From Kineosporia aurantiaca JCM 3230 (GTDB lineage: Bacteria > Actinomycetota > Actinomycetes > Actinomycetales > Kineosporiaceae): a stretch of 64,000 bases of DNA. Below, one piece after another: positions 8,381 through 17,447 of this stretch (position 1 is its first letter; each line of letters opens with the position of its first letter). Both the position numbers and the translations under genes were made by a program. The notes below the pieces were generated by a model. It was given only the letters and a program-made list of their open reading frames with translations, did no database searches and was not told the origin of the DNA. The stretch is taken from NCBI GenBank assembly GCA_000719025.1, contig JODP01000004.1, forward strand, positions 1 through 64,000, written 5' to 3'.

Positions 8381-9976
8381 ATGAAGCGTGGCTTTTCCCC
8401 ACAGCGCCGGCCCTACGCGGCCGCGGCCGGTCTCCTGACCCTCACCCTCACGCTGGCCGCCTGCTCGGGCTCGAGCTCCGGCTCCGGTTCCGGCAGCGGC
8501 TCGGACGACGAGCTGCGCCTGGCGATCTCGGCGGAGATGCCCACCCTGGATCCGGAAACCGTCTACCAGGTCGAGGGCAATCAGGTGCTCAGCGCCGCCT
8601 ACGAGGGCCTGCTGCAGTACAGCCCGGACTCCAGCGACAAGATCGTGCCGATGCTGGCCGAGTCCTACGACATCTCCAAGGACGGCCTGACGTACACCTT
8701 CCATCTGCGTGACGACGTCACCTTCGCCGGGGGCCGGACCATGACCTCGAAGGACGTGCAGGCCAGCTTCGAGCGCCTAGCCGAGCCGAAGGTCGAGTCG
8801 CAGATGGCCTACATGGTCGCCGACGTGGACGGCTACCAGACCCCCGACGCGAGCACGTTCGTGCTCGATCTGAAGGCGCCCAGCAGTGCCTTCCTCTCGC
8901 TGGTGGCCAGTCCGTTCGGGCCCAAGGTGATCGACTCGGACGTACTGACCAAGTACCAGGCCGACCATGCCCTGGGATACCTGAAGGAGCACACCGCCGG
9001 CACCGGCCCCTACCAGCTCGCGTCCCTGACCGCCGGGCAGGAGTACGACCTCAAACGGACGGCCGGTTACTGGGGCGGGGAGCCCGCTTTCGCGTCCGTC
9101 TCGGTCAAGGTGATCAGCGACGTGGCCACCCAGCTGCTCCAGTTGCAGGGCGGTGACCTGGACGTGGTGTCGGCGCAGCCGGTGGCGACCCTGAAGCAGT
9201 TCGCCGGCAACCCGGACTTCCAGGTGGTGCAGTTCCCCACCCTGCAGAAGGCCGACCTGCACGTGAAGACCACCGGCACCCTCTCGGACCCGAAACTCCG
9301 CGAGGCGCTGCGGGACTCGATCGACCGTAGCAGCCTGGTCAGCCGGGTCTGGGGCGACTACGCGAAGGTCTCGACCCAGATGTACCCGGCCGGGATGGTG
9401 CCGGAGGGCACCTCGACCGACACCTGGCAGACCTCGACCGGCGCCTCGACCACGCTGGCCACGCTGGCCAAGGGCAAGAAGATCACCCTGGGCTACATCG
9501 CCGGGAACACCGCGGACAAGCAGGCGGCCGAGGGGCTCCAGGCCCAGTGGGCCTCCGCCGGGGTGGACGTGGAACTGACCGTGGTGCAGGGCAACGACGT
9601 CTACGGGCTCAGCAGCAGTCTCTCCACCGCGCCGGACCTGCTGTTCGAGAAGGCCTACCCGGACTCCGCGCACCCCGACACCTGGGCCCGCCTGTTCTGG
9701 TACTCCGACCCGGCCAAGGGCAACGGGGCGCTGAACTACCTCGGCGGCGGCACCAAGGCGGCCGACGCCGCGATCGACGCCGGGGCGGCCGCCACCGACC
9801 AGGCCACGATCGACGCGGACTACGCGCAGGCCGGTGACGACATCCACGCGGACGTCTCCTACATCACCCTGGCCGACATCCAGGACGCGTTCATCATGAG
9901 CAAGGACCTCACCGGCGCCGGCCACTGGCTCCCCGAACCGATGACGCTCGACCTGCGTACGCTCAAGAGGAACTGA
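8381..9976 (+). CDS. Peptide/nickel-type ABC importer, substrate-binding lipoprotein
   Basis: 531 residues, SBP family 5 (DppA/OppA type). A lipoprotein signal is clear: basic start MKRGFSPQRR, hydrophobic core, lipobox LAAC at about residues 25-28, then a Ser/Gly linker. Family landmarks include MPTLDPETVYQVEGNQ, YEGLLQY, LTYTFHLRDDVTF and HTAGTGPYQL. It captures a substrate outside the membrane and passes it to the two permeases that follow. The ATG at 8381 is chosen over an in-frame ATG at 8327 because GAGGA lies eight bases upstream and the signal peptide starts here. The substrate cannot be read from sequence. First gene of a five-gene operon. Confidence 0.92.
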   Translation: MKRGFSPQRRPYAAAAGLLTLTLTLAACSGSSSGSGSGSGSDDELRLAISAEMPTLDPETVYQVEGNQVLSAAYEGLLQYSPDSSDKIVPMLAESYDISKDGLTYTFHLRDDVTFAGGRTMTSKDVQASFERLAEPKVESQMAYMVADVDGYQTPDASTFVLDLKAPSSAFLSLVASPFGPKVIDSDVLTKYQADHALGYLKEHTAGTGPYQLASLTAGQEYDLKRTAGYWGGEPAFASVSVKVISDVATQLLQLQGGDLDVVSAQPVATLKQFAGNPDFQVVQFPTLQKADLHVKTTGTLSDPKLREALRDSIDRSSLVSRVWGDYAKVSTQMYPAGMVPEGTSTDTWQTSTGASTTLATLAKGKKITLGYIAGNTADKQAAEGLQAQWASAGVDVELTVVQGNDVYGLSSSLSTAPDLLFEKAYPDSAHPDTWARLFWYSDPAKGNGALNYLGGGTKAADAAIDAGAAATDQATIDADYAQAGDDIHADVSYITLADIQDAFIMSKDLTGAGHWLPEPMTLDLRTLKRN

Positions 9977-9982
9977 CGCGGG

Positions 9983-10846
9983 ATGAGCCTGGACGTGGAA
10001 ACTGCGGCGCCCGGACGCCGGTGGCGGCTCCGGTTCGCCCCGCCCCTGACCGGGCCGGGCGCCGGGCGGGTCGAGACCGCCTGCCTGGCCCTGCTCGTCG
10101 CCCTGACCCTGGTGCTGCCCTTCGCGCACTGGCTGCTGCCGGCCGGTGAGACCGAGATCGTCGGGGCGCCCTTCACCGCGCCCGGCCTGCAGCACTGGTT
10201 GGGCACCGACGACCAGGGCCGGGACGTGCTCTCCCGGGTCGTGCTCGGGCTGGCCGCGTCCTGGTGGGGCGTGCTCGGGATCATCGCCGCGAGCATGCTG
10301 ATCGGCACCCTGGTCGGCACCCTCGCCGGGATGCTCGGCGGATGGGTGGACCTGCTGCTGATGCGGCTCACCGACGCCGTCCTCGCGCTCCCCGGACCAC
10401 TGGTCTCCCTACTGGTGGTCGCGGCGCTCGGCCCCGGGCTGCGCAACGTCCTGCTCGCGGTGACGGCCACCTGGTGGCCCTGGTACGCCCGGATCGTCCG
10501 GGGCCAGGTCCGGGCGATCCGGCACCTGCCGCACGTGGACGCGGCCCGGTCGGCGGGCCTGTCCCGGGTCCGGGTCGCCGGGCTGCACGTCCTGCCCGGC
10601 GTCCTGCGCTCGGTGGCGGTGGTGGCCTCGCTGGACGTCGGATCGGTGCTGGTGATGCTGGCCTCGCTGTCGTTCATCGGCCTCGGGGCCCCGGCCCCGG
10701 CCGCGGAGATCGGCAGCATGTCCGCCGACGGCTTCACCTACCTGTTCAGCGCCCCCTGGATCGCCCTGGCCCCGGCCGCGGTGCTGTTCGTGGTGACGAT
10801 GGCGGCCAACTTCGCCGGCGACGGCGTCCAGGAACGGATCGGCTGA
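9983..10846 (+). CDS. ABC importer permease, DppC type
   Basis: 287 residues with about six membrane helices; the conserved cytoplasmic EAA loop reads VDAARSAGLSRVRVAG. The periplasmic GTDDQGRDVLSR sequence after the first helix is diagnostic for DppC/OppC permeases. It starts six bases after the binding protein and its stop overlaps the start of the next permease (ATGA), so the genes are translationally coupled. It forms half of the membrane channel of this importer. Confidence 0.9.
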   Translation: MSLDVETAAPGRRWRLRFAPPLTGPGAGRVETACLALLVALTLVLPFAHWLLPAGETEIVGAPFTAPGLQHWLGTDDQGRDVLSRVVLGLAASWWGVLGIIAASMLIGTLVGTLAGMLGGWVDLLLMRLTDAVLALPGPLVSLLVVAALGPGLRNVLLAVTATWWPWYARIVRGQVRAIRHLPHVDAARSAGLSRVRVAGLHVLPGVLRSVAVVASLDVGSVLVMLASLSFIGLGAPAPAAEIGSMSADGFTYLFSAPWIALAPAAVLFVVTMAANFAGDGVQERIG

Positions 10847-11844
10847 TGGGATTCCTGCGACCGCTCGGCCTCCGGCTGGCCTCGATGGCCGGCGTGCTGC
10901 TCGTCCTGACCTTCGTGGTCGACCTGATCCAGCGGCAGCTGCCGGCCGACCCGGCCCGGGTGCTGGCCGGGCGCACGGCCTCACCCGAGGCGCTGGCCGC
11001 CGCCCGGGACCGGCTCGGCCTGAACGAGTCGCTCCCCCAGCAGTACCTGGGTTTCCTCGGCCGGCTTCTCCGGGGCGACCTGGGGACGTCGGTGGCCACC
11101 CGCCGCCCGGTGTCCCAGGACATCGGCACCTACCTGCCCGCCACCCTCGAACTGGTCCTGGTGGCCGCCGTCCTGGCCCTGATCGGCGGGCTGGTGCTCG
11201 GAGTGGTCGGGGCGCGCGACGGCAAGGTCGCCGGGCTCGTGCGGGTGGTGACCGTCGCGGGGGCCTCGGCGGCCTCGTTCCTGGTGGCCATCGTCCTTCT
11301 GCTGGTGTTCTACCGGGACCTGCACTGGTTCCCGGCCGGGGGCCGCGGCGACCTGAACGACGGGCCGACCGGGCTGCGGCTGCTGGACGCGATCCTCACC
11401 GGTGATCCCGGCGGCTTCTTCGACGCGTTCTGGCACCTGGTGCTCCCGGCGTTCGTGCTGGCGATCGCCCCTGCGGTGGCGATCGGCCGGGTGCTGCGAT
11501 CCTCCCTGCGCGAGGTGATGGCCGCCGACTACGTGCGCTCGGCCCGGGCCAAGGGAGCCGGCTGGTGGCCGACGGTCTGGCGGCACGGCCTGCGCAACGC
11601 CGCCGGTCCCGCCCTGTCGATGGCCGGACTCCAGGTGAGCATCATGTTCGGTGGCTCCGTGGTGGTCGAAAGCCTTTTCTCCTGGCCCGGTCTGGGACGC
11701 TATCTGCAGACCGCGATCGCGGCCTCCGACCTCTCCGCGATCACCGGGGTGGTGCTCGTGCTCGGGGTGGCCTACGTGCTGCTCAACTTCCTGGTCGACA
11801 CCCTGCAGCTACTGATCGACCCACGCCTTCGGGAGGACGCATGA
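10846..11844 (+). CDS. ABC importer permease, DppB type
   Basis: 332 residues. N-terminal helix, then the DppB-type extracytoplasmic region (DRLGLNESLPQQYLGFLGRL, GDLGTS), about five further helices, EAA loop YVRSARAKGAGWWPTVWRHG, and an end typical of the family (LVDTLQLLIDPRLR). The ATG overlaps the preceding stop as ATGA. The open frame extends far upstream, but only this start gives DppB-like sequence. The order here (C-type before B-type permease) is the reverse of the usual dpp order and of the second importer in this window. Confidence 0.9.
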   Translation: MGFLRPLGLRLASMAGVLLVLTFVVDLIQRQLPADPARVLAGRTASPEALAAARDRLGLNESLPQQYLGFLGRLLRGDLGTSVATRRPVSQDIGTYLPATLELVLVAAVLALIGGLVLGVVGARDGKVAGLVRVVTVAGASAASFLVAIVLLLVFYRDLHWFPAGGRGDLNDGPTGLRLLDAILTGDPGGFFDAFWHLVLPAFVLAIAPAVAIGRVLRSSLREVMAADYVRSARAKGAGWWPTVWRHGLRNAAGPALSMAGLQVSIMFGGSVVVESLFSWPGLGRYLQTAIAASDLSAITGVVLVLGVAYVLLNFLVDTLQLLIDPRLREDA

Positions 11845-13382
11845 CCGCGACCGTGGCATCCATCAAGAACCTGGTGGTCGAGTTCGGCACCAAGCGGGCC
11901 GTGGACGGCGTGGACCTGGAGATCGCGGCCGGCGAGATCGTCGCCCTGGTCGGCGAGTCCGGCTCCGGCAAAACGGTTCTGGGCAGCTGCCTGATCGGCC
12001 TGCCCCCCGGTGCCCGGCAGGCCCGGATCTCCGGCAGGGTGGAGGTGGACGGGGTCGACATGATCAACGGCCCGGAGGCCGCCCGCCACCGGGTCCGGCG
12101 GCACCGGCTCGGCGCGGTCTTCCAGGATCCGCTGACCTCGCTGGACCCCACCATGAAGGCCGGCCCGCAGGTCTGCGAGCGCGGTGCCGACCCCGAACGC
12201 GGCGTGGCGGCGATGGCCGAGTGCGGGGTGCCCGAGCCAGAAGCCCGCTTCCACTACTGGCCGCACCAGCTCTCCGGGGGCCTTCGGCAGCGGGTGAGCA
12301 TCGCCGGCGCGATCGCCACCCATCCGGAACCGGCGCCCGCGCTGATCGTCGCCGATGAGCCCACGACCGCCCTGGACGTCAGCGTGCAGGCCCGGGTCGT
12401 CGCCCTCTTCGCCCGGCTGCGCGAACAGCACGGCTGCTCGATCCTGCTGATCACCCACGACCTCGGGGTGGCCGCGCAGATCGCCGACCGGATCGTGGTG
12501 ATGTCGGCCGGGAAGATCCGCGAGCAGGGCCCGGCGCAACGGGTGCTGACGCAGCCCGAGCACCCCTACACCAAGCAGCTTCTGGCCTCCCGCCTGGACA
12601 TCTCCGGGCCGTTCGGCGCGGCCGAGCCCTCCAACGCCGGCGCGAGCGCGGTGCTGACCATGCGGGACGTGGTCAAGGACTTCCCGGTCCCGCACCACCG
12701 CCGCCAGACCCGCCGGGTGCTGCACGGCGTCGATCTCACCCTCCGGCAGGGCGAATCGGTGGCTCTGGTCGGGGAGAGCGGAAGCGGCAAGTCCACCCTG
12801 CTCCGGATCGCGGCCGGCCTCGAGCGGGCCACCGGCGGGACCACCGATCTGGCCGCTGACACGCGTCCCCAATTAATCTTTCAGGACGCCCGGGCCTCCC
12901 TGACTCCCTGGCTGCCGGTCGGGCGGCAGCTCACCGAGCGGCTGGCCCACGCCGGCCTGCCCAAGGCCGCCCGAGCCCGGCGGGTCACCGAACTCATGGA
13001 ACAGGTCGGCCTGGACCCGGCCGTGGCCACCGCCCGGCCCGGTCAGCTCTCCGGGGGCCAGTGCCAGCGCGCCGCGATCGCCCGCGCCCTGGCCTCCAAC
13101 CCCCGCCTGCTGCTGTGCGACGAACCGGTCAGCGCCCTCGACGCCACCCTGGCCGCCCAGGTCGTGGACCTGCTGGACGACCTGCGCCGCAGCACCGGAG
13201 TGGCCCTGCTCCTGGTCACCCACGACCTGGCGGTGGCCAAGCGGATCGCCGGCCGGGTCGCCGTGATGACCGAGGGCCGGATCGTCGAAGAAGGACCCGT
13301 GCACGATATTTTCGACAATCCTGCCCACGAGTACACGAGGAGCCTGCTGGCCGCCTCGCCGAGCCTGAAGGTGGCCTCATGA
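11841..13382 (+). CDS. Fused double ATPase of a peptide-type ABC importer (DppD-DppF fusion)
   Basis: 513 residues holding two complete nucleotide-binding domains. Domain 1 (about 5-245): Walker A GESGSGKT, signature LSGGLRQRV, Walker B LIVADEPT. Domain 2 (about 270-510): GESGSGKS, LSGGQCQRA, LLLCDEPV. Between the domains lies the oligopeptide-ABC C-terminal element (PEHPYTKQLL), repeated at the end (PAHEYTRSLL). One polypeptide therefore supplies both ATPase sites, where many dpp operons use two genes. The ATG at 11841 overlaps the permease stop (ATGA). Its own stop overlaps the start of the hydrolase gene. Confidence 0.92.
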   Translation: MTATVASIKNLVVEFGTKRAVDGVDLEIAAGEIVALVGESGSGKTVLGSCLIGLPPGARQARISGRVEVDGVDMINGPEAARHRVRRHRLGAVFQDPLTSLDPTMKAGPQVCERGADPERGVAAMAECGVPEPEARFHYWPHQLSGGLRQRVSIAGAIATHPEPAPALIVADEPTTALDVSVQARVVALFARLREQHGCSILLITHDLGVAAQIADRIVVMSAGKIREQGPAQRVLTQPEHPYTKQLLASRLDISGPFGAAEPSNAGASAVLTMRDVVKDFPVPHHRRQTRRVLHGVDLTLRQGESVALVGESGSGKSTLLRIAAGLERATGGTTDLAADTRPQLIFQDARASLTPWLPVGRQLTERLAHAGLPKAARARRVTELMEQVGLDPAVATARPGQLSGGQCQRAAIARALASNPRLLLCDEPVSALDATLAAQVVDLLDDLRRSTGVALLLVTHDLAVAKRIAGRVAVMTEGRIVEEGPVHDIFDNPAHEYTRSLLAASPSLKVAS

Positions 13383-14203
13383 GCGTGCGTGACTGGCAGC
13401 CCGAGCCGGGACTGGGCCTGACCGGTCCCCCGCTGCGCCTGCACCCGATGATCGTCGGGTACGAGCCGATCCGGGAATCGATCTCGGTGCTCGGCGGCGA
13501 CCCGGCGCTGTTCCTGCTGGAGCCCGTCACCGTCGCGGCGGTGGTCTACGAAAACGGCTGGCTGCTGGTGGACGCCGGTTTCAACGTGGACGTGGTGCGC
13601 GACCCCGCCGAGCGCATCGAGTACTTCAACTGGGAGAGCTACACCGCCCTCCTCCCGCCCGGCGATCCGCTGGTCGAACAGGTCGCCGCACTCGGCCTGG
13701 CCTGGGAAACGCTCCGGGGCTGCGTGATCTCGCACGTTCACGCCGATCACACCGGCGGGCTGCGCCTGCTCGGCCCCGAAGTACCGGTGCTGATGCAGCG
13801 GGCGGAGTACGAGTTCGCCGCAGGCATCCCCACCCTGGAAGAGAAGCATGTCGTGGTGCCGGGCGACTACCTGCGGGACGACCTGTCGATCGTGCTTCTG
13901 GACGGCGACACCCAGCTGGCGCCCGGAGTGACCGCTTTGGACACCCGCGGGCACACACCGGGCCATCAGTCGGTCATGGTCGAACTGCCCGAGCGCACGG
14001 TGGTTCTCGCCTGCGATGCGGCCGATCTGTGGCGCAACATCGGCGACCAGCTCCCCTGCGGAACGGTCATGCGGCCGGAGGACGAGCCCTTCGCGCTGAC
14101 CGCGGTCCAGCGCCTGTACGAGCTGGCCCAACGCCCGGGCGTCGAGGTGTGGCCCGGGCACGATCCCGAGTGGGCGCCCTGGCGGGAGAAGACCGTCTCC
14201 TAG
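13379..14203 (+). CDS. Metallo-beta-lactamase-fold hydrolase, N-acyl-homoserine-lactonase-like
   Basis: 274 residues. The zinc motif SHVHADHTGG (HxHxDH), the later GHTPGH, CDA and GHD supply the metal ligands of a dinuclear MBL-fold hydrolase. Spacing and the VVYENGWLLVDAGFN start resemble the AiiA/AttM lactonase group, though related glyoxalase II-like or other lactone/ester hydrolases cannot be excluded. The start overlaps the ATPase stop (ATGA at 13379-13382), so it is translated with the importer and probably acts on the imported compound in the cytoplasm. No signal peptide. Confidence 0.82.
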   Translation: MSVRDWQPEPGLGLTGPPLRLHPMIVGYEPIRESISVLGGDPALFLLEPVTVAAVVYENGWLLVDAGFNVDVVRDPAERIEYFNWESYTALLPPGDPLVEQVAALGLAWETLRGCVISHVHADHTGGLRLLGPEVPVLMQRAEYEFAAGIPTLEEKHVVVPGDYLRDDLSIVLLDGDTQLAPGVTALDTRGHTPGHQSVMVELPERTVVLACDAADLWRNIGDQLPCGTVMRPEDEPFALTAVQRLYELAQRPGVEVWPGHDPEWAPWREKTVS

Positions 14204-14307
14204 CCGACCCGAGCCACCACCGGCGTGGTAGCACGCCCACCGATACTCCAACCTGTTAGCTTCGGCCCACCAAGGGGGAGCGACGAAACAGCATCAGGGG
14301 TGGACGC

Positions 14308-14871
14308 TTGACACGGGCACGGCTGTCCGCGCTCGCCGTCGCTCTCCTCGCGGTGTTCGGCCTGACCTCCTGTACGTCCGGGAGCGAGGGGAAAATGGAG
14401 TGGGCCCTGGGTTTACGACCGGGCCAGTGCGCCGAGAACGCTTCGGGTGGAGCAGCGAACGAGGTTGAGAAGGTGCGCGTGACACCCTGCACGGCGTCGC
14501 ACTCGATGGAGGTCTACGCGCGGGTCGGCTACCTGACCGGCCCCGCCGCGAAGGACGCGAGCGCCTCGGCCCAAGAGGGCCAGGAGAACCAGGAGTACCC
14601 GGGCGACACCGCGCTGAAGCAACGCGCCCGCGAGGCCTGCGCCAACGAGTTCCGCAGCTACCTTCAGGCCGCGCCTCGGCTGCCGCAGTACTACCTGACC
14701 TATCTCTATCCCTCGGTCGAGTCATGGACCGCCGCCCAGGGCAAGCGCTTAGGGCTGGGGCCGCTCAAGCACATCGTCGGCGAGGTGCCCAAACCGGACC
14801 GAAGCATCATCTGCATGGTCCGCTCGACCGACGGCACCCTCAGCCATTCGGTAAGGATGATCCGGCCATGA
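14308..14871 (+). CDS. Lipoprotein with a septum-formation-like domain, coupled to the CIS tip gene
   Basis: 187 residues from a TTG start with CAGGGGTGG upstream. Signal peptide with lipobox LTSC at about residues 19-22. The rest fits the 'septum formation' domain pattern of actinobacterial secreted proteins: LRPGQCAEN near the start, VTPCTASHSMEVYA, a Cys in ACANEF, YLYPSVESW and a late Cys (ICMVRS), giving four conserved Cys that could form two disulphides. The stop overlaps the start of the DUF4280 gene (ATGA), so it is probably the first gene of the contractile injection system operon. A function in this system is inference; no homologue is part of the canonical CIS core. Confidence 0.7.
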   Translation: MTRARLSALAVALLAVFGLTSCTSGSEGKMEWALGLRPGQCAENASGGAANEVEKVRVTPCTASHSMEVYARVGYLTGPAAKDASASAQEGQENQEYPGDTALKQRAREACANEFRSYLQAAPRLPQYYLTYLYPSVESWTAAQGKRLGLGPLKHIVGEVPKPDRSIICMVRSTDGTLSHSVRMIRP

Positions 14872-15260
14872 GTCCGCTTCCGGTGGTCTCGGGCGCCCTG
14901 CTGCAGTGCGCGATGGGAACGACCCCCACCCCGATGACGGTGCTGCCGATCGCCCGGGTCATGGTGGAGGGAAGACCGGTGGCCCGGGTCACCGACAACG
15001 TGCCCGGCCTGAACATCGTCCCGTTCGGATTGTGCAGCAGCCCAGCCAATCCCGCGGTCGCCGCGGCCACTGTCGCCGCGCTCGGCGTGCTCACCCCGAT
15101 GCCCTGCTGGCCGGTCCCGGCCGGTCCGTGGATCAGCCCGGTGACCCGGACGGTGGCCGGCTCGATCCCGTTGCTGGCGGCCGGAAGCACCTGCCTGTGC
15201 GCCTACGGCGGGGTGATCACCGTGCAGCTGCCCGGCGCCCTGCGCAGCCAGGCCACCTAA
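14868..15260 (+). CDS. DUF4280/PAAR-like spike-tip protein
   Basis: 130 residues. PLPVVSGALLQCAMG at the start, the MTVLPIARVMVEGRPVARVT repeat element, NIVPFGLCSSPANP, TPMPCWP and LAAGSTCLCAYGG at the end match the DUF4280 family, PAAR-like proteins proposed to sharpen the tip of VgrG-type spikes. Four to five Cys and many Gly/Pro are typical. It sits immediately before the sheath gene, 95 bases away, and in other injection systems the PAAR-type tip docks on the spike trimer (here 18580-20364). DUF4280 proteins sometimes carry C-terminal toxins; this one has none. Confidence 0.78.
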   Translation: MSPLPVVSGALLQCAMGTTPTPMTVLPIARVMVEGRPVARVTDNVPGLNIVPFGLCSSPANPAVAAATVAALGVLTPMPCWPVPAGPWISPVTRTVAGSIPLLAAGSTCLCAYGGVITVQLPGALRSQAT

Positions 15261-15355
15261 CGGAACCGGCGACCGGCTGGTATCGCTCAAGATCACCGAA
15301 GTCCTCTCCGAAGGGATTGCAGCCAGCCCATCACCAGCCTCCAGGAGCCTCCCGC

Positions 15356-16924
15356 ATGCCCACTTACACCGCGCCCGGGGTCTACGTCGAGGAAGTGCCT
15401 TCGTCCCAGAAGGTGCTCACCGCCGCGCCGACCGCAGTCGCCGCCTTCGTCGGTTTCACCGAGCGATTCCCGGCCGACGACTCCCGCGACCCGGAGGGCC
15501 TGGCCCCGCGGCTGGTGACCAGCTGGACCCAGTTCGAGAGCCTTTACGGCTCGTTCACCCCGGGCGCGATGCTGCCGCTGTCGGTGTACGCCTACTTCCA
15601 GAACGGCGGCTCCCTGGCCTACATCGTGCGGGTGCCGCACACCGCCCCCGCCGGTGAGCCGTCGGCGATCTCGGTGCCCGCCGCCGACCGCGCGCTGGGC
15701 AACCCGCTCACTGTGGAGTCGATCGAATCCGATGCCCCGCTGAGCATCTCGGTGCATCCGGAGGATCCGGCCGCCGAGGACGCCCCGATCACCTTCCGCA
15801 TGGACGTGCACGACGAGACCGGCGAGCGGGTGGAGTCCTACCCCGGTCTGACCCTGGACGGCCCGGGCGAGGCGTCGGCCACGGTCAACGCCACCTCGAC
15901 CCGGGTGAAGGTCAAGATCGAGGTGAGCGCGGACGCCGACCTGGCCGCTCAGCTCGAGCTGCTCAAGCCGGGCAACTACGACCTGGTGCGGGCCGCCCCC
16001 ACGCCGGTCCCGGTCACCGGGCGGCACTTCGCCGGCAGCGCAACCGAACGGCGCGGCCTGGCCGGTCTGTCCATCGCGGACGACGTGACCATGGTGATCC
16101 TGCCCGATCTGATCACTGCCGCGACCCAGGCGGACGGCTCCGTCGACCTCGGCCTGTGGAAGGCCGTCCAAACGTCCCTCATTGCCCATTGCGAGCAGTA
16201 CACCAACCGGATGGCGATCCTCGACGCCCCTCCCGGCATGACGGCGCAGCAGATCAAGGAGTGGCGCAGCGAGACCGCAATGTACGACTCGCCCTTCGCC
16301 ACGATGTACTACCCGTGGGTGAAGGTGGAGAACCCGATCGGGGACGGCGCCAACCGCGAGATCATGGTGCCGCCCAGTGGTCACGTGGCCGGCCTGTGGG
16401 CCCGCACCGACGCCACCCGCGGGGTCTGGAAGGCCCCGGCCAACGACACCCTGCGCGGGGTGCTCGACATCGAGCGGGTGATCTCGCAGACCGAGCAGTC
16501 GCTGCTGAACCCGATCGGGATCAACTGCATCCGGCCCTTCGGGGTGCGCGGGATCCGGGTCTGGGGCGCGCGGACGCTCTCCAGCGACACCGACTGGACC
16601 TACATCAACGTCCGCCGGCTGTTCAACATGGTGGAGAAGACCATCCAGGACGGAACCGGCTTCGCCGTCTTCGAGCCGAACGACATCGCCCTCTGGGAGG
16701 GCGTGAAGCGGACCCTGAACGCCTTCCTGCGCGGCCTGTGGACCCAGGGCGCCCTGGTCGGGAGCACCCCGGACGCGGCCTTCTACGTCAAGTGCGACGC
16801 CGAGACCAACCCGCCGGAGAACATCGACGCGGGCCTGCTGGTGGTGGAGGTCGGGCTGGCCCCCTCCAAGCCGGCCGAGTTCGTGGTCTTCCGGATCGCC
16901 CAGCACAAGCAGAACGCCGCCTGA
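15356..16924 (+). CDS. Contractile tail sheath protein
   Basis: 522 residues. The N-terminus TYTAPGVYVEEV and the C-terminal half (YPWVKVENP, VPPSGHVAGLWARTDATRGV WKAPAN, LNPIGINCIRPF, WTYINVRRL) are classic for phage-like and CIS sheaths. Residues of about 90-220 form an inserted domain of lower conservation, usually on the outer surface. The sheath contracts to drive the inner tube through a target membrane. GGAGCC lies upstream of the ATG. Only one sheath gene is present, unlike Afp/PVC clusters, which carry two or three. Confidence 0.95.
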   Translation: MPTYTAPGVYVEEVPSSQKVLTAAPTAVAAFVGFTERFPADDSRDPEGLAPRLVTSWTQFESLYGSFTPGAMLPLSVYAYFQNGGSLAYIVRVPHTAPAGEPSAISVPAADRALGNPLTVESIESDAPLSISVHPEDPAAEDAPITFRMDVHDETGERVESYPGLTLDGPGEASATVNATSTRVKVKIEVSADADLAAQLELLKPGNYDLVRAAPTPVPVTGRHFAGSATERRGLAGLSIADDVTMVILPDLITAATQADGSVDLGLWKAVQTSLIAHCEQYTNRMAILDAPPGMTAQQIKEWRSETAMYDSPFATMYYPWVKVENPIGDGANREIMVPPSGHVAGLWARTDATRGVWKAPANDTLRGVLDIERVISQTEQSLLNPIGINCIRPFGVRGIRVWGARTLSSDTDWTYINVRRLFNMVEKTIQDGTGFAVFEPNDIALWEGVKRTLNAFLRGLWTQGALVGSTPDAAFYVKCDAETNPPENIDAGLLVVEVGLAPSKPAEFVVFRIAQHKQNAA

Positions 16925-16955
16925 CCCACTCCCACTCTCCTGAAGCGAGGAAGCC

Positions 16956-17426
16956 ATGCTCACCGAAGTGGTGTCCAACACCGGCCTGATGTCCAACGCC
17001 TTCTACCTGGAGGTGGCCGGCGCCCCGATCACCATGCTGACCGGGGTCTCCGGTCTCGAGGTCGGGGTCGAGGCGACCGACATGCAGCAGACCACCGCCA
17101 AGGGCCAGATGATCTGGACCCGGACCCTGGGCAGCCGGCAGACCAGCCGCACCCTGACCCTGACCCGCCTGGCCGTCACCGAGTCCGGCAGCGACGGCAT
17201 CTGGCAGTGGTTCAAGGGGATCACCGACAAGGGCTCGCTCACCGACTCCCGCAAGGGCGGGGCCGTGGTCCTCTACAGCTCCGACCACGCCACCGAGCTC
17301 GGCCGCTACACCTTCACCAACGGCTGGGTCTCCAAGATCGCCCTGGACGGTCTCGACGTCTCCAGCGGAGCCCCGCTCAAGGAGACCATCACCCTCGAGG
17401 TCGACACCCTCGAACGCACCAGCTAG
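16956..17426 (+). CDS. CIS inner tube protein (gp19-like), first copy
   Basis: 156 residues. Matches the phage T4 gp19-like tube family: FYLEVAGAPITMLTGVSGLE at the start, a conserved WTRTLGSRQTSRTLTLTR strand, and KIALDGLDVSSGAPLKETITLEV at the end. Subunits stack as hexameric rings inside the sheath. It lies 31 bases after the sheath and 21 before the second tube gene. By family practice the longer polymer is built from one paralogue; the AAP-rich spacing does not tell which. Confidence 0.92.
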   Translation: MLTEVVSNTGLMSNAFYLEVAGAPITMLTGVSGLEVGVEATDMQQTTAKGQMIWTRTLGSRQTSRTLTLTRLAVTESGSDGIWQWFKGITDKGSLTDSRKGGAVVLYSSDHATELGRYTFTNGWVSKIALDGLDVSSGAPLKETITLEVDTLERTS

Positions 17427-17447
17427 CCCCTCGGCAAGGAGAAGCCC

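Noticed and set aside
8777..10195. 472-codon minus-strand open frame opposite the binding protein and permease
   Set aside because: Val/Gly/Gln-rich antisense frame with no domain; both plus-strand genes are clear.
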